Assembly: GCA_029267175.1 (NCBI GenBank)
Contig: JARIDJ010000069.1
Span: forward strand, 1-49,340
From: Psychrobacter sp.
Lineage (GTDB): Bacteria; Pseudomonadota; Gammaproteobacteria; Pseudomonadales; Moraxellaceae
DNA length: 49,340 nucleotides
Reading direction: 5' to 3'
Both the position numbers and the translations under genes were made by a program. Shown here piece after piece: positions 1 through 9,535 of the stretch. The notes beneath the pieces are model-generated. The model was given only the letters and a program-made list of their open reading frames with translations. It did no database searches and was not told the DNA's origin. Within the stretch, counting starts at the first letter, position 1, and each line of letters starts with the position of its first letter.

Positions 1-1
1 A

Positions 2-379
2 CAAGGTTTATTTAGTGCTGAGCATATCAAACCTGACGTCCATATTAATGCGGTAGGAGCCTATCAGCCTAGCATGAAAGAGATCAGCAATGAGGTTATT
101 GCCGCTAGTAGTATGGTAATAGTGGACGATAAAGCGGGTAGCAGACACGAAGCGGGCGACTTAATTCAAGCTGATGAAGCGTCTGATTGTCCTTGGAGGT
201 GGGATAATCTCAGTGGGGATTTGCAGGGGCTAATAACAACAAATGCTGAAAAAATAGATAAAAATTCAGTAGGTATTACTTTATTTAAGTCCGTTGGTGC
301 TGCAAGTTTTGATGCCGCTGTCGCTTTGTACCTTGCCAAGCAAGCGCAAGCAAAAAATATAGGCGTTTGTTTATCATAA
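2..379 (+). CDS. Ornithine cyclodeaminase/mu-crystallin family protein, C-terminal part
   Basis: The gene is cut by the window start; 125 codons remain, and the reading frame is open from base 2. The visible segment contains INAVGAYQPSMKEI followed by VIVDDKAGSRHEAGDL and ends with a GITLFKSVGAASFDAAVA-like stretch. Both are typical of the C-terminal NAD(P)-binding half of the ornithine cyclodeaminase/mu-crystallin family. Members convert ornithine to proline, or reduce or cyclise related imino and amino acids. The missing N-terminal half holds most substrate contacts, so the exact reaction cannot be told. It is followed by a strong hairpin terminator at 516-547. Family call is firm, substrate unknown. 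Confidence 0.8.
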   Translation, partial: QGLFSAEHIKPDVHINAVGAYQPSMKEISNEVIAASSMVIVDDKAGSRHEAGDLIQADEASDCPWRWDNLSGDLQGLITTNAEKIDKNSVGITLFKSVGAASFDAAVALYLAKQAQAKNIGVCLS

Positions 380-515
380 AAGCTTAAGCGTCCTATTTAT
401 CATAGAACCAATAGCACTTATTCAAATTAGCAATATTAAAGTTAATAGTACTTAAATTAATGATATTTAAATTAATGCGACCTAAATTTAATCTCTTAAA
501 ATCCTTATAAAAAAA

Positions 516-547
516 CCTCCTACTTTAGCGAGTAGGAGGCTTTTATT
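516..547 (+). terminator. Rho-independent terminator (bidirectional look)
   Basis: A perfect 9-bp stem, CCTCCTACT (516-524) with AGTAGGAGG (531-539), has a 6-nt loop and is followed by CTTTTATTT. An A-tract precedes it on the other side, so it could also stop - strand transcripts coming from the small gene at 621-785. Confidence 0.85.
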
Positions 548-620
548 TGGGACTTTTATTTATGACTTTTTATTTATAATTAGTCGCTTACTCTGACTCG
601 CTAAATTCTAACCCCTTTTT

Positions 621-785
621 TTAATGACGTTTATTACGTTTTGCTTCACGGCGCGCTTTACCTTTGGGACTAACGCGATAAGTCAAATAACCAAAAAAAA
701 CTAAGACTAGGATAAAAGCGACAATGTATACAAATATTGAAGTACCAATAAATAATGAGGCACCCATAACGTTAGTAACTTCCAT
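621..785 (-). CDS. Small single-pass membrane protein, 54 aa
   Basis: This short reading frame starts at ATG 785 and ends at TAA 621. An AAGGGA ribosome-binding site lies about 8 nt upstream. The protein opens with a short polar segment (MEVTNVMGAS). One strongly hydrophobic stretch spans roughly residues 11-36. A very basic tail (KGKARREAKRNKRH) ends it. That is the pattern of an inner-membrane protein with its positive C-terminus in the cytoplasm. I do not recognise a family. It sits between two - strand features and has its own terminator at 516-547. The good ribosome-binding site and sensible topology support a real gene. Confidence 0.6.
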   Translation of the reverse strand: MEVTNVMGASLFIGTSIFVYIVAFILVLVFFGYLTYRVSPKGKARREAKRNKRH

Positions 786-833
786 ACTCAATTCCCTTTT
801 ATTATTATCAAAGAATATCTTCTTATGTAATAA

Positions 834-1865
834 TTATGCAGGGGCGCTAGTAGATTGTAAAGTAAACAAATTTAGATAAGCTGTTAATTCTAGTGAACGC
901 AGGCGCGCGGCTTGATCATAAATGTTAGCAGTGACAATCAATTCATCAGGCTGATAGTTATCAATAAAGGCGGCAAGCTTTGGCTGAACCGTCTCGACAG
1001 ACCCTACAAACGAGACTGATAACGCTGCATCAACCATCGCTTTTTCCGCAGGGCTCCAAATAGTATTCATATCGGCGACAGGCTTTGGCATTTGTCCCTT
1101 CTCGCCGCGGCGCAGCCTTACAAAGCTTTGCTGAGCGGAGCTAAAGTGATAATTTGCCGTTTCATCATCATCTGCTAATAAAAGATTGGCGGCAAGCATC
1201 ACATAAGGTTTATCAAGATAAGCAGAAGGTTTGAAGTTTTCGCGGTAAGTGCTGATAGCTTGAGCGAGCATTTGCGGGGCAAAGTGCGAGGCAAAGACAT
1301 AAGGCAGACCTAAATGCGCCGCTAAAGTTGCGCCAAATAATGACGAGCCTAAGATCCAAATAGGAACGTTTGATTTTGCGCCCGGGAAAGCTTGTACTGG
1401 ACTATTGTCTGTATTATCACCTAATAAATACAAAAGCTCTTGTACATCTTGCGGAAAGCGCTCAGCGTCTTTCATTTGCCGACGCAGTGCTTGAAAAGTA
1501 GCGCCATCAGTACCCGGGGCACGGCCTAATCCCAAGTCCACACGATCGCCATAGAGCGCTTGTAAGGTGCCAAACTGCTCAGCAACCACTAATGGCGCGT
1601 GGTTTGGGAGCATAATGCCGCCTGCGCCAATACGAATGCGCTCAGTCTGACTACCAATATGTGATAACAGTACCGAGGTTGCGGCGCTCGCAATACCGGC
1701 CATATTGTGATGTTCAGCCATCCAATAACGATTTAGACCTATCTCTTCCGTCTTTTGGGCAATCTCTACCGTTTGCGCAATACCATCAGCGATAGTCTGA
1801 CCTGTAGGCACCGGAGCTAGATCCAAAAACGATAAGGGGATAGTATTTGTCTCACTATTATTCAT
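834..1865 (-). CDS. LLM-class flavin-dependent oxidoreductase (luciferase-like, YhbW type)
   Basis: The 343-residue protein is full length for the MsnO8/YhbW branch of bacterial luciferase-like monooxygenases. These are cytosolic TIM-barrel enzymes that use reduced flavin. Recognisable blocks are WMAEHHN (48-54), [19 protein letters not shown] (80-98) and [12 protein letters not shown] (110-121). The central [26 protein letters not shown] block is also typical. The start at 1865 has AGGTGAATT just upstream. It is read in the same direction as, and downstream of, the CysB-like regulator at 2035-2976, separated by 169 nt. Control by that regulator is possible but only inferred. The natural substrate is unknown for most relatives. 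Confidence 0.85.
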   Translation of the reverse strand: MNNSETNTIPLSFLDLAPVPTGQTIADGIAQTVEIAQKTEEIGLNRYWMAEHHNMAGIASAATSVLLSHIGSQTERIRIGAGGIMLPNHAPLVVAEQFGTLQALYGDRVDLGLGRAPGTDGATFQALRRQMKDAERFPQDVQELLYLLGDNTDNSPVQAFPGAKSNVPIWILGSSLFGATLAAHLGLPYVFASHFAPQMLAQAISTYRENFKPSAYLDKPYVMLAANLLLADDDETANYHFSSAQQSFVRLRRGEKGQMPKPVADMNTIWSPAEKAMVDAALSVSFVGSVETVQPKLAAFIDNYQPDELIVTANIYDQAARLRSLELTAYLNLFTLQSTSAPA

Positions 1866-2034
1866 AATTCACCTATTATTTATGAGCTTATAAGCATTCT
1901 TAAGCCTCTTAGCCGTCTTATTTTTGATGTTAAGCGGTTTATAAAAGGCTCAAGCGCTTGATAGCTACTATAATGGGGTGAGATATAGGTTTATAAAGGG
2001 CTATGTAAATAAGGATAACAAAATGGCACGGCTA

Positions 2035-2976
2035 TTAAACCTCACTTTTATGATCAAACTGCTGTTGGCATAATTCCATAAAGGCGCGGCCATATTGGCG
2101 AATCTCAGCGTCATCGCGCACCGCCATCCAACTTGTAAAACGCCCGAAATGATCGACTGGAATAGCTGTCAAATTGTGATAATGGCTTGGCTCAAAGGCC
2201 ATCTCAGCGATAATACCGACGCCTAGACCGAGTCCAACATAGGTACTAATCACATCAGCATCGAGCGCTGATAGTACAATATCAGGCTCAAGCCCTGCCT
2301 CACTAAAGGCTTTGTCAATGGTACCGCGGCCAGTAAAGCCGCCATGGTAGGTGACGATAGGGTAGCTGGCAAGCGTCGGCAAATCGATAGTGTCTAAGCC
2401 TGCAAGCTCGTGATCTTTGGGCACAATAATACGATGCGTCCAATCATAATAGCGATAGCAGCGTAGATAGTCATTGTGTAATAAAGATTCGGTAGCAATA
2501 CCAATATCTGCCTGACCACGAATGACCATCTGCGCAATAGTTTCAGGGTCCGCTTGCTGTAAGATTAGGTTGACCTTGGGAAAGCGATCTTTGAACTCCT
2601 TAACCACATGCGGTAGCACGTAACGCGCTTGGGTGTGGGTGGTGGCAATGGTCAAAGTACCTGTACTAGGATTATTAAAATCAAGGCTCAAATTCTCAAT
2701 AGTACGAATCTCAGCAAAAATAGCTTCAATGTGCGGCAATAGGGCAGTACCCATCGCTGTTAGACCGGTTAAGCGCTTACCTTGGCGGACGAAAACCTCC
2801 GTCTTTAGCTGGTTTTCAAGCGCGGCAATGTGTTTAGATAAGCTTGATTGACTAGTATGCAGTACAGTCGCCGCTTGGCTTAAGTTATAGCCATTGATAA
2901 CGGTGTGCCACACAGTTTCTAGCTGCTTGAGCTGAATTTGCAGGTGTCGCTGATTCAACACTACATCGATTGCCAT
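2035..2976 (-). CDS. LysR-family transcriptional regulator, CysB/Cbl-like
   Basis: This 313-aa protein has an N-terminal winged helix-turn-helix (about residues 13-72, recognition helix in TSQSSLSKHIAALENQL) and a periplasmic-binding-protein-like effector domain. The spacing of HTSQSSLSKHI and FVRQGKRLTGLT, plus the C-terminal GRFTSWMAVRDD, resembles CysB and Cbl, which control sulfate and sulfonate assimilation through N-acetylserine or adenylylsulfate. The start at ATG 2976 has AGGAATAAGTT upstream. A 14-bp perfect palindrome sits about 75 nt upstream at 3052-3065. The effector is not predictable from sequence. The divergent neighbour is the AmpG-like carrier. Confidence 0.8.
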   Translation of the reverse strand: MAIDVVLNQRHLQIQLKQLETVWHTVINGYNLSQAATVLHTSQSSLSKHIAALENQLKTEVFVRQGKRLTGLTAMGTALLPHIEAIFAEIRTIENLSLDFNNPSTGTLTIATTHTQARYVLPHVVKEFKDRFPKVNLILQQADPETIAQMVIRGQADIGIATESLLHNDYLRCYRYYDWTHRIIVPKDHELAGLDTIDLPTLASYPIVTYHGGFTGRGTIDKAFSEAGLEPDIVLSALDADVISTYVGLGLGVGIIAEMAFEPSHYHNLTAIPVDHFGRFTSWMAVRDDAEIRQYGRAFMELCQQQFDHKSEV

Positions 2977-3284
2977 AACTTATTCCTCAAATAAAAAGCT
3001 TAACGGGCGTAAGCGCCTAGTGTAAAACAAAGCTATTATTCTTGTATATACTAGATAGCTATCTATTTATACTATTTTGGAATATGAAAGGTTTTGTGGG
3101 TGTCATTTTCAAAGCTAGGGTTCAGTAAGCTTAAACTACATTGAGTTACGGCTGTGATAGATAAAAAACAGCTTGCGCTTAGACAAACAGATTAATGCAA
3201 ATATATCACTATAAAGTCTAGTCATAGTAAGCGTTCTCAAGTACCATAATTCAATTTTATTTATCCTTGTTGTGGTGAGCTGTT
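2977..3284. promoter_or_regulatory. Divergent intergenic region between CysB-like regulator and ampG-like gene
   Basis: This 308-nt AT-rich region must hold promoters for both outward-facing genes. The only clear structure is the perfect 14-bp palindrome TAGATAGCTATCTA at 3052-3065, a plausible operator. I see no small gene in it. Confidence 0.4.
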
Positions 3285-4952
3285 ATGTCCGCTGTCAAAT
3301 CTATACCGCCTGAGCCTCCTGTCGCCAAAAAGTCATTGAGTGAAAGCCTTAAAGCTTATCTTGATCGCCGGGCGATTATTATGTTGTTTTTGGGTTTTGT
3401 AGCTGGGATACCTATCTTGCTTATTTTCTCAAGTCTTTCATTATGGCTACGAGAAGCAGGTATTGATCGTAGCGTGGTGACGATGTTTAGCTGGGCTGCT
3501 CTTGGGTACGCTTTTAAGTTTATTTGGGCGCCGCTTATCGATGCGGTACCGCTGCCGATATTGACTAAGTTATTGGGCCGTAGACGTAGCTGGATACTGG
3601 TGTCGCAGCTGATGATTATTGCTGCTATTTGTATTATGGCAAGCGTCAATCCTACTAATCAAGGTAGCCTAGTATTGATGGCAGTGGGAGCAGTGTTATT
3701 AGGCTTTTCATCAGCGACGCAAGATATTGTCATTGACGCTTATCGCATTGAGCTGGCACCGCCAAGCTTACAGGCGGTACTGTCCGCAATGTACGTCACC
3801 GGCTATCGACTAGGGATGATTGTTGCGGGTGCAGGCGCTCTGTACTTAGCGGATTATTTTGGCTCCACAGAAGCTTTTTATAGCTATGAGGCTTGGCGTA
3901 ATACTTATTGGATTATGGCTGGGGTGATGAGCGTTGGCGTTATTACTACGCTAATTATCCATGAGCCTATCAGCCAGCAAGTGCTAGTTGAGCGTGAGAC
4001 TTCTGATTATGCGCGTCTGGTTATGGTATTTGCCATCTCGGTGATAGGCTTTGTACTAGTCTTTGCCAATGCAGGCGCTGTGCTTCCTGAAACCGAAGGC
4101 GTGTTCTCAGGGTTTTTAGTTGAAGTGGTACGTATGGCTGCGAGTTTGACGGCCGCTATCGCTATAGGTTACGGTTTGGTAAAAGCCAATTTAGTCGCGC
4201 CAGAATTTGCTCGCACCACTTGGGTGGAGCCGATTGCTGATTTTTTTCGGCGCTATGGTATGAAGGCTTTATTATTACTAGCTTTGATCGGTCTTTACCG
4301 TATCTCTGATATTGTCGCTGGGGTCATCTCCAACGTCTTTTATCAAGATATGCAGTTTACTAAGGTCGATATCGCCAATGCGGTCAAGTTAGTTGGCGTT
4401 ATTATGGCGATTGGGGGCGGCTTTTTAGGCGGCATACTCGCGCAAAAAATGCGTATTATGCGCGCGATGATGGTCGGCGCTATCCTTGCTTGCGTGACCA
4501 ACCTGCTCTTTATACTCTTGACTTATCATCCGGGTAGTTTGCCTTATATGTATTTGGCTGTCATCTTGGATAATCTTGCGGCCGGTCTTGCCAGTGCCGT
4601 ATTTATTGCTTTTTTATCCGCGCTGACCTCCATTCGCTTCACGGCGGTGCAGTACTCAATATTTTCATCGCTTATGACGTTATTACCCAAAGTAATAGGC
4701 GGTTATTCCGGCACCATCGTTGATAGTACCAGTTATCCGTTCTTCTTTATGTTCACTTTTGCCATCGGTATTCCTATTTTAGCGCTCATTTATTTGGTCG
4801 ATAAGCATATTGTTATTGGCGATAATGATGATATTTATGGGGGCGATGATGATAGCGGTGATAACAGCGATAATGGCAAAGAAAGTGTTGATTTGATAAA
4901 GGCCAATCCTAATCTAACTCAGACCAATGAGCCGCCACGCGCAGCAGAATAA
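3285..4952 (+). CDS. ampG: AmpG-like MFS transporter (muropeptide permease family)
   Basis: The 555-aa polytopic membrane protein has at least twelve hydrophobic segments. It carries the AmpG/acetyl-CoA-transporter signatures GIPILLIFSSLSLWLREAGI near the N-terminus, KFIWAPLIDAVPLP, GRRRSWILVSQ and SSATQDIVIDAYRIE. AmpG imports anhydromuropeptides released from peptidoglycan, feeding cell-wall recycling and beta-lactamase induction in enterobacteria. The last ~50 residues are hydrophilic and unusually acidic (DNDDIYGGDDDSGDNSDN). This tail is probably cytoplasmic and species-specific. The family is clear; other AmpG-like carriers have different cargo, so the symbol is tentative. prmC follows 51 nt downstream. 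Confidence 0.75.
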   Translation: MSAVKSIPPEPPVAKKSLSESLKAYLDRRAIIMLFLGFVAGIPILLIFSSLSLWLREAGIDRSVVTMFSWAALGYAFKFIWAPLIDAVPLPILTKLLGRRRSWILVSQLMIIAAICIMASVNPTNQGSLVLMAVGAVLLGFSSATQDIVIDAYRIELAPPSLQAVLSAMYVTGYRLGMIVAGAGALYLADYFGSTEAFYSYEAWRNTYWIMAGVMSVGVITTLIIHEPISQQVLVERETSDYARLVMVFAISVIGFVLVFANAGAVLPETEGVFSGFLVEVVRMAASLTAAIAIGYGLVKANLVAPEFARTTWVEPIADFFRRYGMKALLLLALIGLYRISDIVAGVISNVFYQDMQFTKVDIANAVKLVGVIMAIGGGFLGGILAQKMRIMRAMMVGAILACVTNLLFILLTYHPGSLPYMYLAVILDNLAAGLASAVFIAFLSALTSIRFTAVQYSIFSSLMTLLPKVIGGYSGTIVDSTSYPFFFMFTFAIGIPILALIYLVDKHIVIGDNDDIYGGDDDSGDNSDNGKESVDLIKANPNLTQTNEPPRAAE

Positions 4953-5003
4953 AGCCGCTATTAAAGGTAGCCAATGAGTACAAACAGTAAATAAGAGTAA
5001 ACT

Positions 5004-5879
5004 ATGAGCGCGCCGCAAGTAGAGAGAAAAACTATAAAGCAGATCAAAAATGACGCCTTGCAGCTATCTAAAGCGCTAGCTGTACCGACATTTTGGCTGA
5101 CTGATTGGCTATTATACGTTATCGATAAGCCTGCGCTATCTTTATTGACTGAGGAGAATTATCCGCTTACCGATAGCGAGCTTGCGCAGTTTAACGCTGG
5201 TATTGAACAGATGCAGCAAGGGACGCCGCTTGCTTATTTGACCGGAAGCCAAGCGTTTTGGTCGCTTGATTTTAGGGTTAATCAGCATACTTTAATACCC
5301 AGACCGGATACCGAGATTTTGGTTGAGCAAGCGCTTGATTGGATAAAGGCGCAAGCACCTGATAATTCACCTAAACGCCTCCTTGATTTGGGTACGGGTA
5401 CAGGCTGTATTGCTATTAGTTTGGCTCATGAGCTAAAACCGTCAAACTGGCAAGTGGTCGCCGTTGATCTGTCTACCGAGGCGCTAAAGGTTGCGCGTCA
5501 TAATGCTGCGGCCAATAACACTTCCGTTGAATTTATAAAGAGTAGCTGGTACGAGCAGCTATCGCGCGAGGCAGATAAGCGCTTTGATATTATCGTCTCC
5601 AATCCGCCTTATATCGATGAAAGTGATAAGCACTTGCAAGGGTTAAAAGCTGAGCCTATCAGCGCTTTGAGTGCGGCTAATAAAGGCTTAGCCGATATTG
5701 AACATATCGTTGAGCAAGCGCCTAATTATTTACAAGAGGCTGGATTATTAGCGATTGAGCATGGCTTTGAGCAAGGCGCAGCGGTTAGAGATTTGTTTAA
5801 TAGAGCAGGCTTTGAGTCGGTGGCGACAGTGCAAGATTATGGCGGTAATGATAGGGTCACTGTTGGTCAGCTTAGCTAA
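5004..5879 (+). CDS. prmC: Peptide chain release factor N5-glutamine methyltransferase PrmC (HemK)
   Basis: PrmC methylates the glutamine of the GGQ motif in release factors RF1 and RF2 using S-adenosylmethionine. The 291-aa protein has the family N-terminal helical domain with GTPLAYLTG (73-81). The linker LIPRPDTE (97-104) follows, then the SAM-binding loop DLGTGTGCIA (128-137) and the diagnostic NPPY catalytic motif (200-203). Length is normal. The gene lies between the AmpG-like carrier and moeB on the same strand with short gaps, so co-transcription is likely. prfA is not adjacent here. Confidence 0.95.
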   Translation: MSAPQVERKTIKQIKNDALQLSKALAVPTFWLTDWLLYVIDKPALSLLTEENYPLTDSELAQFNAGIEQMQQGTPLAYLTGSQAFWSLDFRVNQHTLIPRPDTEILVEQALDWIKAQAPDNSPKRLLDLGTGTGCIAISLAHELKPSNWQVVAVDLSTEALKVARHNAAANNTSVEFIKSSWYEQLSREADKRFDIIVSNPPYIDESDKHLQGLKAEPISALSAANKGLADIEHIVEQAPNYLQEAGLLAIEHGFEQGAAVRDLFNRAGFESVATVQDYGGNDRVTVGQLS

Positions 5880-5921
5880 TTTTTTTATGCTTTTTATTAA
5901 CGTCTTACTTTGGTAATAAAT

Positions 5922-6707
5922 ATGACTCAGGCAACAGATAATCCGTTCTTAACCGATGATGAGTTGATGCGTTATGCCCGGCAAGTCTTGCTTGAGGGCT
6001 GGGATATCGAAGCTCAATTGCGGCTAAAGTCTTCGCGTATAGTGATGATTGGGGCAGGGGGCCTTGGTTGCCCAGCCTCTGAGACGCTGGTGCGAGCAGG
6101 ACTTGGACAAGTACATCTGATTGATGATGATGAGATTGAAGCGAGTAATTTACAGCGTCAAAGCTTATTCATGCCAAATGACATTGGTAGAGCCAAAGCG
6201 CTAACGGCTGCAAAGATGCTTAACCAGATTAACTCTCTTATAAGAGCGAGAGGGTCAGTGGCACGGCTAACCTTAGACAATGCCTATGAGCTGTTAGGGC
6301 TAGCCGCTGGCAAGCCTGATTTGTTATTAGACTGTACTGATAATTTTGCGACTCGTGATATTATTAATCGTATTAGCGTGCGTTATCAGATTCCACTGCT
6401 TAGCGCCTCAGCAATTGCTATGCAAGGGCAGCTTGCGCTGTTTGAACCGCAGTTGCACTCAGGCTGTTACCATTGTGTGTTTGGCGGTATGGACGTGGCA
6501 GTAGACGAGCGCACTTGTGCCAATTCAGGGGTGCTAGCCAGCACTACCGCTATCATGGGTAATTTGCAGGCTAACGCAGCGCTACAGTATTTAGGTGTTG
6601 GTAATAACCCGCTGACAGGCAAGCTATTATTGTGGGATGGTAGCCGTATGCAGCAGCGTTTGATGGGTTATCGTCAGGACGCGCAGTGCTCTGTGTGTGC
6701 CTTATAG
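5922..6707 (+). CDS. moeB: MoeB/ThiF/HesA family adenylyltransferase
   Basis: This E1-like enzyme adenylates the C-terminal Gly-Gly of a sulfur-carrier protein (MoaD or ThiS). It has the nucleotide-binding loop GAGGLGCP (44-51) and DDDEIEASNLQRQ (68-80). A candidate catalytic cysteine lies at 199 (ERTCANSG), and two zinc-binding pairs lie at C182/C185 and C256/C259. I chose ATG 5922 (261 aa) over an in-frame TTG at 5910, since neither has a clear ribosome-binding site and ATG is the commoner start. MoeB and ThiF cannot be separated with certainty by sequence alone; the position downstream of prmC favours MoeB. Confidence 0.85.
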   Translation: MTQATDNPFLTDDELMRYARQVLLEGWDIEAQLRLKSSRIVMIGAGGLGCPASETLVRAGLGQVHLIDDDEIEASNLQRQSLFMPNDIGRAKALTAAKMLNQINSLIRARGSVARLTLDNAYELLGLAAGKPDLLLDCTDNFATRDIINRISVRYQIPLLSASAIAMQGQLALFEPQLHSGCYHCVFGGMDVAVDERTCANSGVLASTTAIMGNLQANAALQYLGVGNNPLTGKLLLWDGSRMQQRLMGYRQDAQCSVCAL

Positions 6708-6850
6708 CTTCATAGTTTTATAGCTTCAATACTTAATGGTATTAATTTTAAACTCCAAATTCGTTTAAATCGCTTATTATTTTTAGTGATTTATAATTAA
6801 GTCTAAAGCCTACTCGCTATTTATACTTTTTATCAAAACAGTTGTCATTT

Positions 6851-8179
6851 ATGAAATTACATCGTCCGCATTTATTAAAGCATAGTCTCAATGTCGCTAA
6901 CCGTATTCGTCAAACTGCTAGTGTAGCAGGCTTGTCAGCGCTGAGGGTGGCAAAGGGTGAAAAGCCCGATGCTTATTTGTTAAAAGAAACCTTTGAGCAA
7001 TTAGGCACCACTTATATCAAGATTGGGCAATTTATCGCCAGTACGCCGTCGTTATTTCCACGCGATTATGTCGAGGCTTTTCAAGGCTTTTTGGATCAAA
7101 CTACGCCGATCTCTTATAGTTATATTGAGCAAGTACTACAAGAGGAGCTAGCGGTTAATGGTCAGACGCTAACCGATATCTTTGCAGATATAGAACAGCA
7201 GCCGCTAGCCTCAGCTTCTATTGCTCAGGTACACGTAGCGCGTTTGCACAGCGGCGATGAGGTGGTGCTTAAGGTACAAAAGCCTGGCGTTGAGATTATT
7301 ATGCAGACTGATTTGGGCGTGCTGCATGGCGTCACTAAGCTGCTTGAGCTACTGATGCCTTCGATGAAGTTTGCTAGCATCGCGCCGATTATTGATGAGA
7401 TTCGTCTGCGGATGCTCGCTGAGACAGACTTTATCGCCGAGGCTAGCAATATCCGAGACTTTCAGCAGTTTTTAGCAGTATCCGGCAACACGCGAGTCGT
7501 TGCGCCTGAAGTTTATGATAAGCTGACCACCAAGCGGATGCTGACTATGAGCCGTCTGCATGGAGTTTCGATGATTGATGAAACCGCTATGCGTCAATAC
7601 TGTAACGACCCCGCGCAGGTGATGGCCGACACTCTTAATACTTGGTTTGCAAGCCTGATGCTATGCAACAGCTTCCATGCTGATTTGCATGCTGGTAATT
7701 TGATGCTATTGACCGATGGACGCATCGGCTTTTTGGACTTTGGTATCGTCGGTAAGCTAAAAGCTGAAAGCTGGCGCGCTTGTATGGGTATGATGCAGGC
7801 TTTGCAAGATAATGATTATCAGGCTATGGCGCGCCATATGATCGATATGGAGATGACCAAAGGCGAGAGTGATGTCGATGTGGCGACGCTTGCAACTGAC
7901 TTGCAGCGTATGATGCAGACTATTATGGCCGAAGATATGGCTTTTACTAGCGGCGTACCGTTCAATAGTAAAGAGCAAGCCGATGAGCTCAACAAGATGA
8001 TGCTTGAGATCGTCGATGTGGGTAAGCGTCACGGTATTCACTTCCCGCGCGATTTTGCTTTACTCACTAAGCAGCTGTTATATTTTGATCGCTTTATGCG
8101 CGCGCTAGCACCGGATATGGATATGTTCAGTGATCAGCGGGTAGCGATATTAGGACAGCCTGAAGCTATTAGCCAATAG
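6851..8179 (+). CDS. ABC1/AarF/UbiB-family atypical kinase-like protein
   Basis: This 442-aa protein (ATG 6851; an in-frame TTG lies 9 nt upstream) carries the hallmarks of the ABC1/UbiB family. These are the KIGQ motif (57-60), the alanine-rich nucleotide loop SASIAQVH (121-128), the lysine in VVLKVQKPG (138-146), HADLHAGN (276-283) and the metal-binding DFG (296-298). UbiB itself is about 540 aa with two C-terminal membrane helices. This protein is shorter and shows no clear membrane pair, so it is probably a paralogue rather than the ubiquinone-biosynthesis UbiB. Its role may still concern quinones or lipids. The family is firm. Confidence 0.85.
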   Translation: MKLHRPHLLKHSLNVANRIRQTASVAGLSALRVAKGEKPDAYLLKETFEQLGTTYIKIGQFIASTPSLFPRDYVEAFQGFLDQTTPISYSYIEQVLQEELAVNGQTLTDIFADIEQQPLASASIAQVHVARLHSGDEVVLKVQKPGVEIIMQTDLGVLHGVTKLLELLMPSMKFASIAPIIDEIRLRMLAETDFIAEASNIRDFQQFLAVSGNTRVVAPEVYDKLTTKRMLTMSRLHGVSMIDETAMRQYCNDPAQVMADTLNTWFASLMLCNSFHADLHAGNLMLLTDGRIGFLDFGIVGKLKAESWRACMGMMQALQDNDYQAMARHMIDMEMTKGESDVDVATLATDLQRMMQTIMAEDMAFTSGVPFNSKEQADELNKMMLEIVDVGKRHGIHFPRDFALLTKQLLYFDRFMRALAPDMDMFSDQRVAILGQPEAISQ

Positions 8180-8269
8180 TAAAATAAAACCAAGGATGGT
8201 GGATTGTGAGTATAAATTGGCGCAGAGAGGTGCTGCGGTGATAACAGCCGTTACGATAGGGAATTCGTT

Positions 8270-9520
8270 ATGGCAAAGGTAGCGCTGCATCGCCTAATCC
8301 CTACTATTACCAATCAGACGCTTATTGCTTGGATAGGGCTGTATTGCCTAGCGGTAGTAATGGGCTATGGGCGTTTTTTATTTACCGCCACCTTGCCTGA
8401 TATTATGAGTGAGCTGTCGCTGTCAACCCCTATCGCCGGCTGGCTGGCATCTATCAATTATATGGGCTACTTTATCGGCTCATTGATAGCAATGTTTGTG
8501 CCGCACCGTCTGACGTGGCGAGCTTTAATGCTTGGTACGCTGCTGAGTATCGTCACCACTTTATTGTTGTTTATACCTAATATGCCGCTGAGTTTGTGGT
8601 ATATCATCCGTCTGCTAGCGGGTATCGCTAGTGGCATAGGGATGATACTAGGTTCTTCCTACGTTATTCAAAATTTTAGTATCAATAAGCGCTCCTTGCT
8701 ATCGACTGTCCATTACGCTGGTATCGGGGTCGGTATTAGCGCCTCCGCTATCTTGACTTGGTGGCTGCTTAGCCTTGATCTACATTTTGATAGTATTTGG
8801 TTAGTAGCAGGGCTGAGTAGTCTGCCACTGTTATTATTGCTCTATGCTATTCGACCTAACTCCGAAATATCAGCAGCTGATAAGGCAAAAAAGCAGCCCT
8901 CTATCAAACAGACCTATGTCAATTTTAAGCGCTCGCTGTATGAAGCGCTTATCGGCCAAACCAAAGCCATCTCACTATTGTCGCTGAGCTATGTATTGGC
9001 AGGATTTGGTTATATTACCTCAGCGACTTTTTTACCCGTGATGGCGGTGCAGCAGTTGCCTACCCAGACTCATGCCGGCTTGCTTATTTGGCTGGTGGTT
9101 GGGGTGTTTGCCATGCTATCGAATCCGTTATGGGGCGCGCTTGCCAAGCGTATTGGCGAGATAAAAACCTTGATGGGTCTGACCTTGCTGCAAGCGCTTG
9201 GAATGTTCGTGCCTTTATGGTTTGAGGGCGCGGTTGGCTTGTATGTCAATGCCGCTATTTTGGGCGCAACCTTTGTTGGTATTGTATCGATGACGTTAAA
9301 TATCATCAAAAATATGAATCCTGCGTATTCTAATTTATTGATAGGACTTGCCACGTTAGCCTACGCGGTTGGGCAATTTTTAGGGCCATTAGTCACTGTT
9401 GCTTTAGCGGGCGCTAAGGATAACTTTGATGCCGGATTACTAGTCGCAGGAGTAGGCCTGATCCTTAGTCTTATATTGATAGTATTATTTAAACGGCAGC
9501 TTCTTGTCCGCTCAGGCTAG
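8270..9520 (+). CDS. YbfB/YjiJ-family MFS transporter
   Basis: The 416-aa protein has twelve hydrophobic segments and the family-typical opening AWIGLYCLAVVMGYGRFLFT, with later MGYFIGSLIA and RLLAGIASGIGMILGSSYV. YbfB/YjiJ transporters are inner-membrane major-facilitator proteins of unknown cargo. The start ATG 8270 follows a 90-nt gap after the kinase-like gene. A palindromic repeat element begins 13 nt after the stop and may act as its 3' end structure. Confidence 0.8.
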   Translation: MAKVALHRLIPTITNQTLIAWIGLYCLAVVMGYGRFLFTATLPDIMSELSLSTPIAGWLASINYMGYFIGSLIAMFVPHRLTWRALMLGTLLSIVTTLLLFIPNMPLSLWYIIRLLAGIASGIGMILGSSYVIQNFSINKRSLLSTVHYAGIGVGISASAILTWWLLSLDLHFDSIWLVAGLSSLPLLLLLYAIRPNSEISAADKAKKQPSIKQTYVNFKRSLYEALIGQTKAISLLSLSYVLAGFGYITSATFLPVMAVQQLPTQTHAGLLIWLVVGVFAMLSNPLWGALAKRIGEIKTLMGLTLLQALGMFVPLWFEGAVGLYVNAAILGATFVGIVSMTLNIIKNMNPAYSNLLIGLATLAYAVGQFLGPLVTVALAGAKDNFDAGLLVAGVGLILSLILIVLFKRQLLVRSG

Positions 9521-9521
9521 A

Positions 9522-9535
9522 TACTTTATAAAGTA
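9522..9535. repeat. 14-bp perfect palindrome TACTTTATAAAGTA
   Basis: This palindrome lies 2 nt after the stop of the MFS gene and touches the start of the larger palindromic repeat. No T-run follows, so a terminator role is uncertain. Confidence 0.45.
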
